From an uncultured Candidatus Poseidoniales archaeon (GTDB taxonomy: Archaea > Thermoplasmatota > Poseidoniia > Poseidoniales > Thalassarchaeaceae), in the NCBI GenBank assembly GCA_902514485.1, contig CABXQY010000003.1, positions 1 to 50,282 of the forward strand: DNA of 50,282 nucleotides. Direction: 5' to 3'. Positions 37,986-49,032 of the stretch are shown in pieces. The position numbers and the translations under genes were made by a program. A model generated the notes under the pieces. It was given only the letters and a program-made list of their open reading frames with translations. It was not told the origin of the DNA and ran no database searches. Numbering within the stretch: position 1 is the first letter of the stretch; every line of letters starts with the position of its first letter.

Positions 37986-38621
37986 GTGACTATGGATGAG
38001 ACGGGGGCCGCAGATGCCATAAGAAAATGGCTTGATAGTGAAAAACTAGAAACAAGAGAGGTAAAAGACCCTCAAAATTTCCTTCATTTACATGTTCGTT
38101 ATCCTCCTACAAAGGCAGCACATGTATTCAATATCGTTATACCAAAAAATAGAAATTTAGTATTAATATATTCAATAACTCGCGTAGATGAGGGCCAACA
38201 ATCAGAGATGAAAGATCATTATTCTACGGACCAACATGGTTGGGAAACTTGGTTACATGATATTCGAATTCTTTTAACTCAAGCAGATTTAGACTGGGTC
38301 CTTCATATAGGGAAAAAAGACGAAACTCCGGGGCCACTCCAAGCATTCAATCTTTCAAGGCCTATTTGGTTTGATGGACTAACTCAAAATGAATTTATGC
38401 ACACAATGAGACACGTCTGGCTCACCAAATTAGCGCTTATTCACAAGATCAAATTCGGATATGGGCCAGGAATAGGTAAACCCGGCCCGGTAGATGATTG
38501 GATATCCAAAAAGTTAGAGAAGACATCAAAAAGCTCTTCTGCTGATGAAGAAAAAATGAATATCGACATAGATGAAACCGGCGGTTTTGGTCGAAGTTTC
38601 GATAGAGATGAATGGGCATAA
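37986..38621 (+). CDS. DUF2299-like protein of unknown function
   Basis: LHLHVRYPPTKAAHVFNIVIPKNRNLVLIYSIT pattern; soluble. True start probably MDETGAAD (ATG 37992). Confidence 0.55.
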   Translation: MTMDETGAADAIRKWLDSEKLETREVKDPQNFLHLHVRYPPTKAAHVFNIVIPKNRNLVLIYSITRVDEGQQSEMKDHYSTDQHGWETWLHDIRILLTQADLDWVLHIGKKDETPGPLQAFNLSRPIWFDGLTQNEFMHTMRHVWLTKLALIHKIKFGYGPGIGKPGPVDDWISKKLEKTSKSSSADEEKMNIDIDETGGFGRSFDRDEWA

Positions 38622-38723
38622 TTTCTATCCGAATAAGAAATTTAAAAATGACCCGAAAGGGTCGAGGTTAAGTATAGTGAATCGACAAAGCAAGTTGTTA
38701 CAGCGTTAGCTGGAGTGAGAATC

Positions 38724-41700
38724 ATGGATAGGAACAAGGAAAGAACCAGCGTAATGATAGTTACATTGATGTTAATGAGCTTATTTGTCGCAATGGCTGC
38801 CCCACAAGTTACTGCAAGCGAAGTTGTACTTACAGATGCGGTCCAAATCGTCAATGGAGGCGGCCAAAATGATCGAATGGTCGCTCTTGATTCCGACTCG
38901 GAAGGAAATGTTCATTTCGTATGGAGTCGAAATACTCAACATTTGTATTACAAGCTAGTAGATGCTAGAGGCGAGACACTAATTGAAGCCACACAAATTT
39001 CTAATGCAGGTCAAAGTAGAGCATGGCATCCAGATATTGCAATAGATGATAATGATAGAGCACATATTGTTTGGGCGGATAGGGCAGGAAATTGGGCAAT
39101 CAAATACACAGTCATAGACCCATCTCAAGATGACCTTGATGGTAGCATAGCCATCGATGCATCAATTTCAGTCATCGATGACTTCGAAGTTTCTCGTCAT
39201 ACACAAAATAGAGATTGGCCAGCAATCGATACAGATTCACAGTCAAACGCACATATTGTCTGGGAAGATTCTTATGAACAATTGGATAAATATTACCAAC
39301 AGCCACAGATTTACTATGCAATGATAGAAGCCGACATAGTCGCTAGAACTGCGATAGTAGCAGTCGATGAAACATTGCTTACACCTATAATTGGGCACAA
39401 GGGACACCCCGATGTAGCCGTAGATCTTGACGATTATGTCCAAGTGGTTTGGGACGATACTCGTGGAGGTAAGGTAGAGATGGTAGTTCCGATCGATACT
39501 TCAGGTTCAATGAATGCAGAATGGGCCGATATGTGCGCTGTATTTTATGGTGGTTCATTTGCTAGTGGTTATAATTTCGAAGGATTAAAACCAATGCTTG
39601 AAAGAGCGAACATGACTGTATATGAGACACTATATGCATTGAGTGGTAATTGGCCATCTGCTGCAACTAGTGGAAACTGTGCAGCGGCATATTCAACAGG
39701 CGGTAGTGGAAATCAAGGACCGAGAACAACGGCTTTAGGATTACAACCAAATGATGACTCAGGAGGAATACGAGAATTAACAGAAGTTGTGTATTCTAAT
39801 GGAGCTATAGATCTTCCAACAGATGGTGGTTATTATAGCGAATTTTGGGGACCTGCATCAACTTGGGCTTGCTTCTCTTGGCACGATAATTTAGGGAACG
39901 TACCTGGAAATCCACCAACAATGTTAGACCATAAATGGAATCCAAACGCTACAAAAATTGTGATACCGATTTCTGACGAAGGCCCATACGGAGGAGATCC
40001 GGCAGGAGATTCCGACGACACCCAATCGATATTAGAGGCGCACAATGCATGTGTCAATGCGGGAATTATCCCCATTCCTCTTATGGCCGCTGGATTCGGT
40101 AGCGGTTCTACTGAAGTGGGTTCTCACATGATGGATTTAGCACAATGCCCTAATGGTTTTACGAGTCTCAATACTAGAACATGTAGTGGTGCGACATTAG
40201 CGCTAACTAATGCTGAAGGTATGATGTACAGTTTCCCAACAGGTTCTGCTAATCAAGCAGAAATGCAATTGATGGTTGAAGCATTGGTCTATCTATCGAC
40301 TAATAATTCTAGAGAAATTTTCCTTACTGTTCTCGACCCGCTCGGTTTACTAGAGTCTCCTTGGGCTGGTTGGAGTAAAGGCGACTCCGGAACTATTGCC
40401 GATGAGACTTCAGATTCATACTATGAAGATCTAGGCGCATCCCCGGATGCACTTGGTTATGGGCACTTGGTCGTTGTTAATGATACTAGAATAACATTGA
40501 ACGACGCATATAGTTTACATCCAGCAATTGCAATAGATAATTCTGGAAATACTCATTTAACTTGGATGGATGGTAGAGCCTATGGTTTCGACATTGATGT
40601 AAATTATGAGATATATTATACGCGTTTAAGATTGAGTTCAGCGGGTGCATGGGACGGAGTTAGCGAAGGGCTCCCTTCCTATGCCATAAAACAAATTGCG
40701 GATGCTGCAATATCTAATGTTGAAGGCTATGAGGGAATAGCTCCAGACAGGCCATTTAGTGCAAATTCACACATGCCTTCAATACTAACGGATTCATTCG
40801 ATAATGTCCATTTGACATGGCTTGATAATTATAATGGAACACAGGGAGAAACACTAATGTATTCCCGTTTAAATCATACAAATAATGACTATCCTTCAGG
40901 TTTCCCTCTTAATTCGATAGCATCTTCTATCTTCGATCCATGGGAATTGATTCCAATTACTGAATGGCAATCGGATAAATTAGGTCCGAATTCACCAGCT
41001 CTTCCAGAACTAGGACAACCACCCGCTTTTGCTAATGATATGGGGAGCGGAGCACATGTTGGTTGGTCAGACACAAACAAATGTAATGATGAAAATAATG
41101 GTGGTTCTTACACATTATGTTATGTTCATATTTTAACTGGATTAGTAGATGTATCCTTATCTGATTCGGAGACATTTTACCACACTATAGAGCCAAGTGA
41201 ACAAACCACATACAATATGACAATTTCTAACCCAACACCGGGTCCAGCAGATTTAGTTGCAGACATATTTTCATTAGCGATAGAGGGAGTGCCGACAAAT
41301 TGGAGTGCTAGTATTTTCTTCGCTAGTAATCATACCCCAATTTTTGATTCCACACCTGTATCTCTTCAAGGCGGCGAATCTATTTCATTGTACATGAGAG
41401 TACGTGCACCAACAATTTACCAAGCGAATGAGGATGAGTTAGCCACAATCAAGGTAACAGCAATTTCATACAAAGATCCTGCAATCAGGGACGAAGCGAT
41501 AACGTTGACTCTGATGGATGTTGTCCATGGTATTGAATTAGATACGAGTCATTTCCAAGCAGATGTCGAGCAAGGGCAACAGGCGACATTTTCAATTTCT
41601 ATAACTAATACAGGAAATGTATACGATACCTTTGCTTTCTATGACCCAACTACTTTGGAAGGACAAACAGAATGGGCATTGCCTTTCGGTTGGGGCATTA

Positions 41701-43796
41701 CCTTCCCAACTTCATTATCTCTAGATCCAGGTCAATCAATGACTAGAAATTTACAGATAGATGTCCCCACCTCACAGGAACCAGGAACTTTTGTTGTATA
41801 CTTGAAGGGCTGGTCGACCGGTGAGCCTGTGCTGTCTGTGGACAAAGGAACATTCGATATTCTCGAATTATGGGTCAATGTCTCAATTAAGAGTACTGGT
41901 AATATTGTATTTGAATTGGGAGATACAACTCAGCATGTATTACCAGGTGAATGTTCTGAGTTCGAAATCGATGTAACGAAGCATTTCACACCCGGTCATT
42001 TAGTATTCACTACACCCGGTGGTCCCGATGAGAAGCCAGACGAAGTTTCTGAGCAAACATGGAGATTCGATCATTGGACGGTGAATCTAGACTTTTCAGA
42101 AGCACCGGGAGGAAATAGTGTTCCACAGGATTCACCCAGATACTGGTCTGTAGTTGATATGCCATACAAGGTAACTGCAGAAATGTGTGCACCATACAAT
42201 GCCACAGCAGGAATAGGTGACTCTGTAACTGTTAAAGCAACTCTAGATGGCGCTCCAAAAGTTAGGGACTCTGTTGTTTTAGTCACAAATGTCATCCAAA
42301 GATATGACTTAGAAGCTACAACTGAGACCATACTGTCTCTGTACCCTGGACAGGAATATCAGCTTGATACTACAATAGAGAATACAGGTAATGGAGCAGA
42401 TCGTTATGACATGGCGATTAACTCGATAACTAATCAAGATGGTGAAGCAGATGTTTGGGACATTGTAATCCCTCGTATATTATTCCAGGAATTAGACCGT
42501 GATGAAGTTCAACAAATCCCAATAATGATAAATGTCCCTGAACAAACATTAGCAGGGCAATATACTGTAGTAATTGAGATACTCAGTGAAGAAACTTTCG
42601 AAGGGAGCAAAGTCAGAGATTTAATTACCTTGCAAATAGAGGTAGTTGAATTCCATGATATGAGGATAACAATCGATCCTACTGTTGAGAGCCGAATAAA
42701 GACAACTGCTCCTGGAAGAGTAGTTAGGTTTACAATGAATGTGACTAATTTCGGAAATGTGGCAGATCAACCTACGGTGCATAATCATACTGTAGATGGA
42801 TCTGGTTGGGATACTGTACCAGGTCTCAATACACTCAGTACATGGAACATCCAATATGCATTATTGGAAGGTTTCGGTTCCGAATATCCAATAGAACGTC
42901 CATGCGTAGTACTCATGGCCGGTGATCCAATACCTACAGATGGGTGCTTTAAAGATTCTAAAGGCAGAATAACATTACCCGAAATGCCTTCTTACACCAC
43001 ACTACAATTAGTTGCAATAGTGACAATAGATCCTTCAGCCGCCCTAGCAGATAGGGAAATAGGAATAAAACTAAAATCGAGCTTCGGTGATTCCGAAGCT
43101 GGTGGAGATTTCGACGAAACTCCAGTTTGGACAGATTCTTGTACAATCGACATGAATGAAGACGGCTTCCCAGATAACTATCGTCCAAATTGTGATACTA
43201 ACGAACAAGTCTTAGAATTAAGATTAAGAGCACCTGATTTACGAATTATTGAAGCTAAAGTAGGAGAAACTACCGGGCAAATCGGGGATATGTTGCCTGT
43301 CAGTGTTACTATTGCAAATGATGGCAATTCTCATGCTACAGATATTAATGTTATTTTGTGTGTTGACCAATCGGTCAGCTCGATAAAGAAGAACGGATGT
43401 GATGAATCTAATATCGTATATCGTCAATTAATCGAAGCAATAATGCCAACATCAGAGGGAGACGAACCCCCTTACATCACTCTGTTATATCTTGTTGAAG
43501 CGGGGACACATGAAGTTGTAGTCGTACTTGATCCAGACAACATAATTGTAGAAACAGATGAACGTAACAATTTCCAATCTGTAGGAGATATGGGTTCGAA
43601 CTATGGTGCACTTGACGTTGGAGTCGAACTCATCGCTACTTATTCAGTACCTGCAATAATTTTAGGAGCAACGTTTGCTCTGATATCAGTAGCTGGAGTG
43701 GTTATGTATGGTCGAAGAATGGAAGCATTGGATAGATTTGCTGAGAAGAGTAGTATGTTATCGAATCAGGATGACGATTCGGATTTAGAATTTTAA
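38724..43796 (+). CDS. Large secreted/surface-anchored protein: signal peptide, propeller-like repeats interrupted by a VWA domain, CARDB/NEW3-like repeats, C-terminal TM
   Basis: Hydrophobic N-terminus ending AAPQVTAS; seven 'xxHxVW' repeats; VVPIDTSGSM MIDAS motif; repeated NTGN-type beta-sandwich modules; C-terminal TM and short acidic tail. Confidence 0.82.
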   Translation: MDRNKERTSVMIVTLMLMSLFVAMAAPQVTASEVVLTDAVQIVNGGGQNDRMVALDSDSEGNVHFVWSRNTQHLYYKLVDARGETLIEATQISNAGQSRAWHPDIAIDDNDRAHIVWADRAGNWAIKYTVIDPSQDDLDGSIAIDASISVIDDFEVSRHTQNRDWPAIDTDSQSNAHIVWEDSYEQLDKYYQQPQIYYAMIEADIVARTAIVAVDETLLTPIIGHKGHPDVAVDLDDYVQVVWDDTRGGKVEMVVPIDTSGSMNAEWADMCAVFYGGSFASGYNFEGLKPMLERANMTVYETLYALSGNWPSAATSGNCAAAYSTGGSGNQGPRTTALGLQPNDDSGGIRELTEVVYSNGAIDLPTDGGYYSEFWGPASTWACFSWHDNLGNVPGNPPTMLDHKWNPNATKIVIPISDEGPYGGDPAGDSDDTQSILEAHNACVNAGIIPIPLMAAGFGSGSTEVGSHMMDLAQCPNGFTSLNTRTCSGATLALTNAEGMMYSFPTGSANQAEMQLMVEALVYLSTNNSREIFLTVLDPLGLLESPWAGWSKGDSGTIADETSDSYYEDLGASPDALGYGHLVVVNDTRITLNDAYSLHPAIAIDNSGNTHLTWMDGRAYGFDIDVNYEIYYTRLRLSSAGAWDGVSEGLPSYAIKQIADAAISNVEGYEGIAPDRPFSANSHMPSILTDSFDNVHLTWLDNYNGTQGETLMYSRLNHTNNDYPSGFPLNSIASSIFDPWELIPITEWQSDKLGPNSPALPELGQPPAFANDMGSGAHVGWSDTNKCNDENNGGSYTLCYVHILTGLVDVSLSDSETFYHTIEPSEQTTYNMTISNPTPGPADLVADIFSLAIEGVPTNWSASIFFASNHTPIFDSTPVSLQGGESISLYMRVRAPTIYQANEDELATIKVTAISYKDPAIRDEAITLTLMDVVHGIELDTSHFQADVEQGQQATFSISITNTGNVYDTFAFYDPTTLEGQTEWALPFGWGITFPTSLSLDPGQSMTRNLQIDVPTSQEPGTFVVYLKGWSTGEPVLSVDKGTFDILELWVNVSIKSTGNIVFELGDTTQHVLPGECSEFEIDVTKHFTPGHLVFTTPGGPDEKPDEVSEQTWRFDHWTVNLDFSEAPGGNSVPQDSPRYWSVVDMPYKVTAEMCAPYNATAGIGDSVTVKATLDGAPKVRDSVVLVTNVIQRYDLEATTETILSLYPGQEYQLDTTIENTGNGADRYDMAINSITNQDGEADVWDIVIPRILFQELDRDEVQQIPIMINVPEQTLAGQYTVVIEILSEETFEGSKVRDLITLQIEVVEFHDMRITIDPTVESRIKTTAPGRVVRFTMNVTNFGNVADQPTVHNHTVDGSGWDTVPGLNTLSTWNIQYALLEGFGSEYPIERPCVVLMAGDPIPTDGCFKDSKGRITLPEMPSYTTLQLVAIVTIDPSAALADREIGIKLKSSFGDSEAGGDFDETPVWTDSCTIDMNEDGFPDNYRPNCDTNEQVLELRLRAPDLRIIEAKVGETTGQIGDMLPVSVTIANDGNSHATDINVILCVDQSVSSIKKNGCDESNIVYRQLIEAIMPTSEGDEPPYITLLYLVEAGTHEVVVVLDPDNIIVETDERNNFQSVGDMGSNYGALDVGVELIATYSVPAIILGATFALISVAGVVMYGRRMEALDRFAEKSSMLSNQDDDSDLEF

Positions 43797-43814
43797 TTAA
43801 TTTTATAATTTAAT

Positions 43815-44555
43815 CTAACGAACTAGCCACCAAGGTAGAGGTGTGTCTTTATTGATTGAAACGAAATTATTTCCGTTAATTACGAAATCTTTCATTAGTC
43901 GACCCCTTATATTTTCCATTATTTCGTGTGCATCAGCAGGTTGAATACGTATATTCTGTGAAAAAACATCCAAATCCAAAGGCCTTCTAGGATGTGTCAT
44001 CATTTCTCTAGCCATTATTCTTTCTTCATAAGATTCAGAATTTTCAGATACTCCTTTAGAGGCTTTATTCATAACTTGTTGGTGTAAGGCAATAATAGCG
44101 TCCCTTTGGTCATCAATTTTTTCTAGAACTAAGTCTAATTGAGAGAGTAAATTCATTGCCTCTGACATTGGTAATTTTCTCCTTGTGCCCAAACGGTCAA
44201 TTAATGGATCAAGTTCGGCTGGTAATTTATTCGATAATCTCATAGGGCCGCCAGAAGGCATCTGTCTATGCTCTGCTCTGAATAAATCAGGCCCCAAATC
44301 AAGCCTCAAAGAAAACGACTGATTTACTTTATACATCTTTTTAGGCGGCCCGCCCTTTTCAGATGGAACGGTTTGAGAATCGATAAAACCAGCCTTTTCC
44401 AATATTTTTACATGTTTCATAACTGCTTGCTGACTTATTTCTAATAATTCGGAAAGTTGTAATGGGTAATGTGGCTCCTTAACTAAATGTCTGAGAATAT
44501 CTCTTCTTGCCCGATTTTCAAGAATATCTATGGCCTCATCAAAGTCCACCATCAC
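43815..44555 (-). CDS. ArsR-like winged-HTH transcriptional regulator
   Basis: ARRDILRHLVKEPHYPLQLSELLEISQQAVMKHVKILEKAGFI, followed by YKVN. Confidence 0.85.
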   Translation of the reverse strand: MMVDFDEAIDILENRARRDILRHLVKEPHYPLQLSELLEISQQAVMKHVKILEKAGFIDSQTVPSEKGGPPKKMYKVNQSFSLRLDLGPDLFRAEHRQMPSGGPMRLSNKLPAELDPLIDRLGTRRKLPMSEAMNLLSQLDLVLEKIDDQRDAIIALHQQVMNKASKGVSENSESYEERIMAREMMTHPRRPLDLDVFSQNIRIQPADAHEIMENIRGRLMKDFVINGNNFVSINKDTPLPWWLVR

Positions 44556-44632
44556 TTACCAACTCAGAGTTGGGTAGTGGGCCTACATCTAAAAACCCAA
44601 CTTATATCGTTCATATCTAATTCAGATGGAAA

Positions 44633-45433
44633 TTACTGACCCTCATCCCATATTTTCCAGCGGTCAGATTCTTCTTTCGAGCTATCGACTTCTTCATTTT
44701 TCAATTCAGGAACCACATGATATTTTTCTTTAGGGCTCTCCATTTTAATATTCTCACTAGAAATAAATGGCTCAGGAATCTCCTTCTCTCCATCCAAATT
44801 ATTTTTCTTAAATAATTCATCAGTTGTCATGATATTTTCTCGTATTATGATATTTTTTTCCGGGAGCCGCTTCCCTCTTCTCCATAATATCAATGCTCCA
44901 ATTAAAGTAATAATACCCAGAGGAAAACCTAAGCAACAACTAATCATAGAAATCAGAATCCACCCATCTGATAACAAACTTGATTGAATCTTCAAATCAT
45001 CAATTAACCAAAGCGTAGTGTTTCCTTCATTTACTATACTATATTCTCCATCATCTCTTATTTCAAAAACCCTAATAGGATCATAAATTAAATTTCCCTG
45101 AGAGTCAGGTCTCTTATTGATTGACTCAATTAAGCCCGGTTTTTGCCCTTCTATTTCTACCCCCTCTATGTCAGTTAATTTTAGTTCAGGAGACGATTCG
45201 TTACCATCTATTCTGAGAGCCATATAATATCCAATTGTAGATAAATCTACATTTCCTTGCTCTCCTGCTTCTAATTTAATAATATAATTTTCTTCATTAT
45301 CTATGTCCATTTTATCAATAATATTCTCAGTCGATTTCCAATAAGAGGCTACAAATACTATAATTAGAACTAAGGAAATAGCAGTCAATCGCTTGATCCA
45401 CAGTTTTCCCCGCGCTTCCATAATTAGAAGCAA
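44633..45433 (-). CDS. Membrane protein of unknown function
   Basis: N-terminal TM, extracellular beta-rich domain, second TM (ISMISCCLGFPLGIITLIGALILW), charged tail. Confidence 0.7.
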   Translation of the reverse strand: MLLIMEARGKLWIKRLTAISLVLIIVFVASYWKSTENIIDKMDIDNEENYIIKLEAGEQGNVDLSTIGYYMALRIDGNESSPELKLTDIEGVEIEGQKPGLIESINKRPDSQGNLIYDPIRVFEIRDDGEYSIVNEGNTTLWLIDDLKIQSSLLSDGWILISMISCCLGFPLGIITLIGALILWRRGKRLPEKNIIIRENIMTTDELFKKNNLDGEKEIPEPFISSENIKMESPKEKYHVVPELKNEEVDSSKEESDRWKIWDEGQ

Positions 45434-45460
45434 CGGGTATTATCATTTCACATTTGGCTA

Positions 45461-46570
45461 TCAATAGGCTAAACCGATATCAGCCAATTTCTCTGGAAGA
45501 TAAGTATCAGTTACGAAATCAAGTCCATATTTGGCGAGAGATTGCTGTTCTGCCTTTTTACCAATCTCTTTCATTAAATTTATTTGATCCTTCCAATATC
45601 CAGTATTGAATCTAGGGTCAGTTAACTCTGAGTCTAACGCGCCTAAGTCTTGCTTAGTTAATTCATCACTTGGTAAATCATATGCTAAAATATCATCAGC
45701 AGTTATTCCCAGATACGTTGCTTCTTTTGTTGCTAGATATTCGGAAATATGAGCAGTCTTAATCGCCCCGTATGCAATACTTGCAAATATTCTAAATGAC
45801 CAAGGGTCGCAGTCGGCGAATACAAGTATTGGTTTATTCCATTCTTGACTCATTCTTTTCATGATTCTTCTTGTAGATCTTGCCGGCTGACCCTTTAGAT
45901 GAATTAGAGCGCATCTAGCTTCTTCATCAAATCCATTTTCTACAAGCCTATCGAACATTCCTCCCGTTTCAATGGCCATTATAAAATCAACATCTTCATC
46001 TATCAGGGTTAATTTTTCAGATTCAACATTATATGGTACTCCATATCCCGAATCACCAACATCATCTCTACAATTTATTCTCATCCAATCGCCCTTTCGA
46101 TTTCTTTCTTCAAAAGTAATATTGCCAATTATTCTAGCACCATCTTCTTCTGGTCTTAGTTTGAAATCTTCTCGTAAACATTTTGTGACAATTTCTAAAT
46201 CTTCAGCTAAATTGTTACTTTCGTTCTGTGACCCAAACTTACCGTGCCCCCATCCTTCACTAATATAGTACATCTCTCTTAATGTAGAAGACTTACCAGA
46301 GTCAATCATTTGTTCAATAAATTCAGTTACATGTAAAGAACGAAGTAATTGTCTCGCCGAACCTAAACTAGTAGCATCTCTTGTACTCTTTTTCTTACCG
46401 TACTTATAGACTCCTAATTTATTATCAAAACCAATATTTGTTTTCGCTCTGACTGGCAAGGTCATAGATGGAGGGACACCCTTCTCCATCTTGTTATGCA
46501 TCTCTGCAGCAATTCCTTTCAAGGCCTCTTTGACTTCTAATTTTGACTTTCTTTGACCTATCTCACTCAT
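45461..46570 (-). CDS. top6A: DNA topoisomerase VI subunit A
   Basis: [32 protein letters not shown] (catalytic Tyr region), [22 protein letters not shown] Toprim. Confidence 0.95.
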   Translation of the reverse strand: MSEIGQRKSKLEVKEALKGIAAEMHNKMEKGVPPSMTLPVRAKTNIGFDNKLGVYKYGKKKSTRDATSLGSARQLLRSLHVTEFIEQMIDSGKSSTLREMYYISEGWGHGKFGSQNESNNLAEDLEIVTKCLREDFKLRPEEDGARIIGNITFEERNRKGDWMRINCRDDVGDSGYGVPYNVESEKLTLIDEDVDFIMAIETGGMFDRLVENGFDEEARCALIHLKGQPARSTRRIMKRMSQEWNKPILVFADCDPWSFRIFASIAYGAIKTAHISEYLATKEATYLGITADDILAYDLPSDELTKQDLGALDSELTDPRFNTGYWKDQINLMKEIGKKAEQQSLAKYGLDFVTDTYLPEKLADIGLAY

Positions 46571-48663
46571 ACTTCATCCTCCTCGAATTTGCTAAAAATA
46601 TCTATTTTTTCTTGATTTGTACCATTTTCTGTAACTACATGTATGACTTTTTCTTCACCGACATCTGTGTCTATATTATTTACTTCATGAATCTCTTTTC
46701 GTACGGCACTCAAGGCTTCAGTCTTACGAATTTCTTCTAGTATCTTCTCATCTATTTTTGTAGCTCCTATAATATCTCCATTACCTCTGAAAAATACATC
46801 TGTATCTGTCCAGTCTCCTTTACTAAGTCCTGAAAGAGATATATGAATAGTTGTAGAAGAACCTGGATTTAGAGTATCTAAACGCCAAGCCCAAATCCCC
46901 CTTGCTTCTTTTCTTCCTCCATTTGAATTTTCCACAATTGAAACCATATCACTTTCTGGCCATTTAAGCAATATTGTATATGCCCTAGCCCTAGCTGTAT
47001 AATTGAAGATTTGAATTGAACAAGTGGCTAACTTTCTTTCTTTATCCCAACCTAACTCTTCTTCGCAAAAAACTGCATTCATGATTTGAGTTATTACGGG
47101 AGCCAAATCGGGTTCTTCTCTTCCCAATATTTTCGAGGTCTTTTTAGCGATTTCAGGCAATATAACGTTAACTAATTCAAATTTCTCTCTCGCTTTCTTC
47201 CTTTGAGTATTCTTCTTTAGATGATTTTTCAAACCTCTCCCTACTTCCAAAAGACCTTTCCTAATCTCATTGGAAACTTCTTCATTATCTGAGACAGCTT
47301 CTTTCGCTTCACTAGTAAATTGAACATTAGTTGAGGCTAAATGTATCAATACTGCAGCCGCACCTTTGGGTAAGCCCTTTCCGCCCGGATGATCTAACCC
47401 GTATTGCTTCCAATTGATAGATTCAATTGCTTTGGTTAATGCACATCCTCCTTGTTGATACATTAGAGGGACCCTATTTGCGAATCTTAGTACTTCTATC
47501 GGTCCGTCTGCAGACAAATCCCCTCCAAAAACAAGGCCCACTTCAACTTGAAACGGATTTCCTTGACTAACTGTCGGTAACCTTGTAACTGTTGATGCGA
47601 ATCTAGAATCTATGGCCTTAGATAGCCCCTTTTTAATCAATAAATCATCTATCGGAGATAGACAATCTGTTGGAGGAGGTAAGAGTTTTACTTTTTGAAA
47701 GGCTTCAATTAATTTTTTTGCATCTTCAGAATTGATTCTCTTAGGATTTCTAATTTCTTCTATTTCAGATGATGACAATAGTTCTTTAGCGGCTCTCATA
47801 CTTACTCCTGAGAAATTATGTCGGAGAAAAGAAGTCATTCTCTTCTCTTCAGACTCTCTTAACATTCGTTGCAAGGTCCCTAATTGAATTCCATGAGGGT
47901 GAGGTTTTATTTCTTCTACAACTCTTGGCAACCTTTCACTTGTTCTAATCCATTTTGCATCCTCTATTATTTCTCCATCTCTATCTCTAACTATGAGAGA
48001 AATTGTGGCATGCGGATTAACTATCGACGTCATTCTCAGATATTGAAATACAGATTGTTTTCCACGTTGATATTTTGCCTTCATTATAGTTGCAATCTTC
48101 AATCCATGAATAACTTCTTTTCCTGTATTTTCATCCAGCCAAACATCTCGTCTTTCTTTAGATTTGATGGCTTTATTCTTCCTAGTATCTAACCCCAACT
48201 CTACAAAAACAGCCGAAGAATCATTTTTTATTTTTGAAACCACTCGTGTTTTGGCCCCTGTGGTTAATTGAGAATACATCACTACGCCTGTGATCCCTAT
48301 ACCCTGCTGCCCTCTAGTTTGCCTTATTGCATGGAATCTAGAGCCTAGCAAAAATTTACCAAAGACATTTTCTATAGCATCTCGTGGTATACCTGGTCCA
48401 TTATCTTGTGAAATTAATTCTATATCGTCACCCTTTAGCCTATTAATTTCAACTTTTATTTCAGGAAGGATTCTCGCTTCCTCACAAGCGTCCAATGAAT
48501 TGTCAACAGCTTCTTTAACTGCTGTAATCAATGATCTTTGCAGGGAATCGAATCCTAAGAAGTGTTTATTTTTCTCAAAAAATTCACTTACGGCAATTTG
48601 TTTTTGTTTACTAGAAATGTCGCGTGCATCTACCATTTTAATCCCTCCACTTGGTCCTCCCAT
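46567..48663 (-). CDS. top6B: DNA topoisomerase VI subunit B
   Basis: GHKL ATPase: AVKEAVDNSLDACEEA, ISQDNGPGIPRDAIENVFGKFLLGSRFHAIRQTRGQQGIGI. ATGA overlap with top6A. The start may be MVDARDIS. Confidence 0.96.
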   Translation of the reverse strand: MGGPSGGIKMVDARDISSKQKQIAVSEFFEKNKHFLGFDSLQRSLITAVKEAVDNSLDACEEARILPEIKVEINRLKGDDIELISQDNGPGIPRDAIENVFGKFLLGSRFHAIRQTRGQQGIGITGVVMYSQLTTGAKTRVVSKIKNDSSAVFVELGLDTRKNKAIKSKERRDVWLDENTGKEVIHGLKIATIMKAKYQRGKQSVFQYLRMTSIVNPHATISLIVRDRDGEIIEDAKWIRTSERLPRVVEEIKPHPHGIQLGTLQRMLRESEEKRMTSFLRHNFSGVSMRAAKELLSSSEIEEIRNPKRINSEDAKKLIEAFQKVKLLPPPTDCLSPIDDLLIKKGLSKAIDSRFASTVTRLPTVSQGNPFQVEVGLVFGGDLSADGPIEVLRFANRVPLMYQQGGCALTKAIESINWKQYGLDHPGGKGLPKGAAAVLIHLASTNVQFTSEAKEAVSDNEEVSNEIRKGLLEVGRGLKNHLKKNTQRKKAREKFELVNVILPEIAKKTSKILGREEPDLAPVITQIMNAVFCEEELGWDKERKLATCSIQIFNYTARARAYTILLKWPESDMVSIVENSNGGRKEARGIWAWRLDTLNPGSSTTIHISLSGLSKGDWTDTDVFFRGNGDIIGATKIDEKILEEIRKTEALSAVRKEIHEVNNIDTDVGEEKVIHVVTENGTNQEKIDIFSKFEEDEV

Positions 48664-48690
48664 GTCCTAATGACCTGGGGCCAACTTGTG

Positions 48691-49032
48691 ATGAATGAAG
48701 GCGAACTCCTTAGGCTATTGAAGGATGCGCTTAGAATCGGTCCGAAAGACTATATTTTTGATGATTATAGCATCGTCATGATTGAGCAGATAGTTGATTT
48801 CGCCCATGGCGAGATAGTAGCATACTTCGGAATGATACTTATTTTGAGTGCATTCTTTTTAGAGACAAGAGACGTTTTAGAGAGTAAAGCTCCGACATAT
48901 CTTATGTTAATGGCATCTGGTTCTGGTCTTCTAGCAGTAAGGGCTTATCTTATCTCAGAATGGGCATTTTTAATTTTAGAAGTAGCATGGTTTGCAGCAG
49001 CGGTTTTGGGAATCTTAGCATTAAGAAAATAA
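48691..49032 (+). CDS. Small membrane protein of unknown function
   Basis: Three hydrophobic segments after MNEGELLRLLKDALRIGPKDY; the track ORF begins antisense to top6B, so a downstream ATG is preferred. Confidence 0.6.
   Translation: MNEGELLRLLKDALRIGPKDYIFDDYSIVMIEQIVDFAHGEIVAYFGMILILSAFFLETRDVLESKAPTYLMLMASGSGLLAVRAYLISEWAFLILEVAWFAAAVLGILALRK

Noticed and set aside
47884-48192. ORFs antisense to topoisomerase VI B
   Set aside because: Shadow ORFs; top6B sense frame is well supported.
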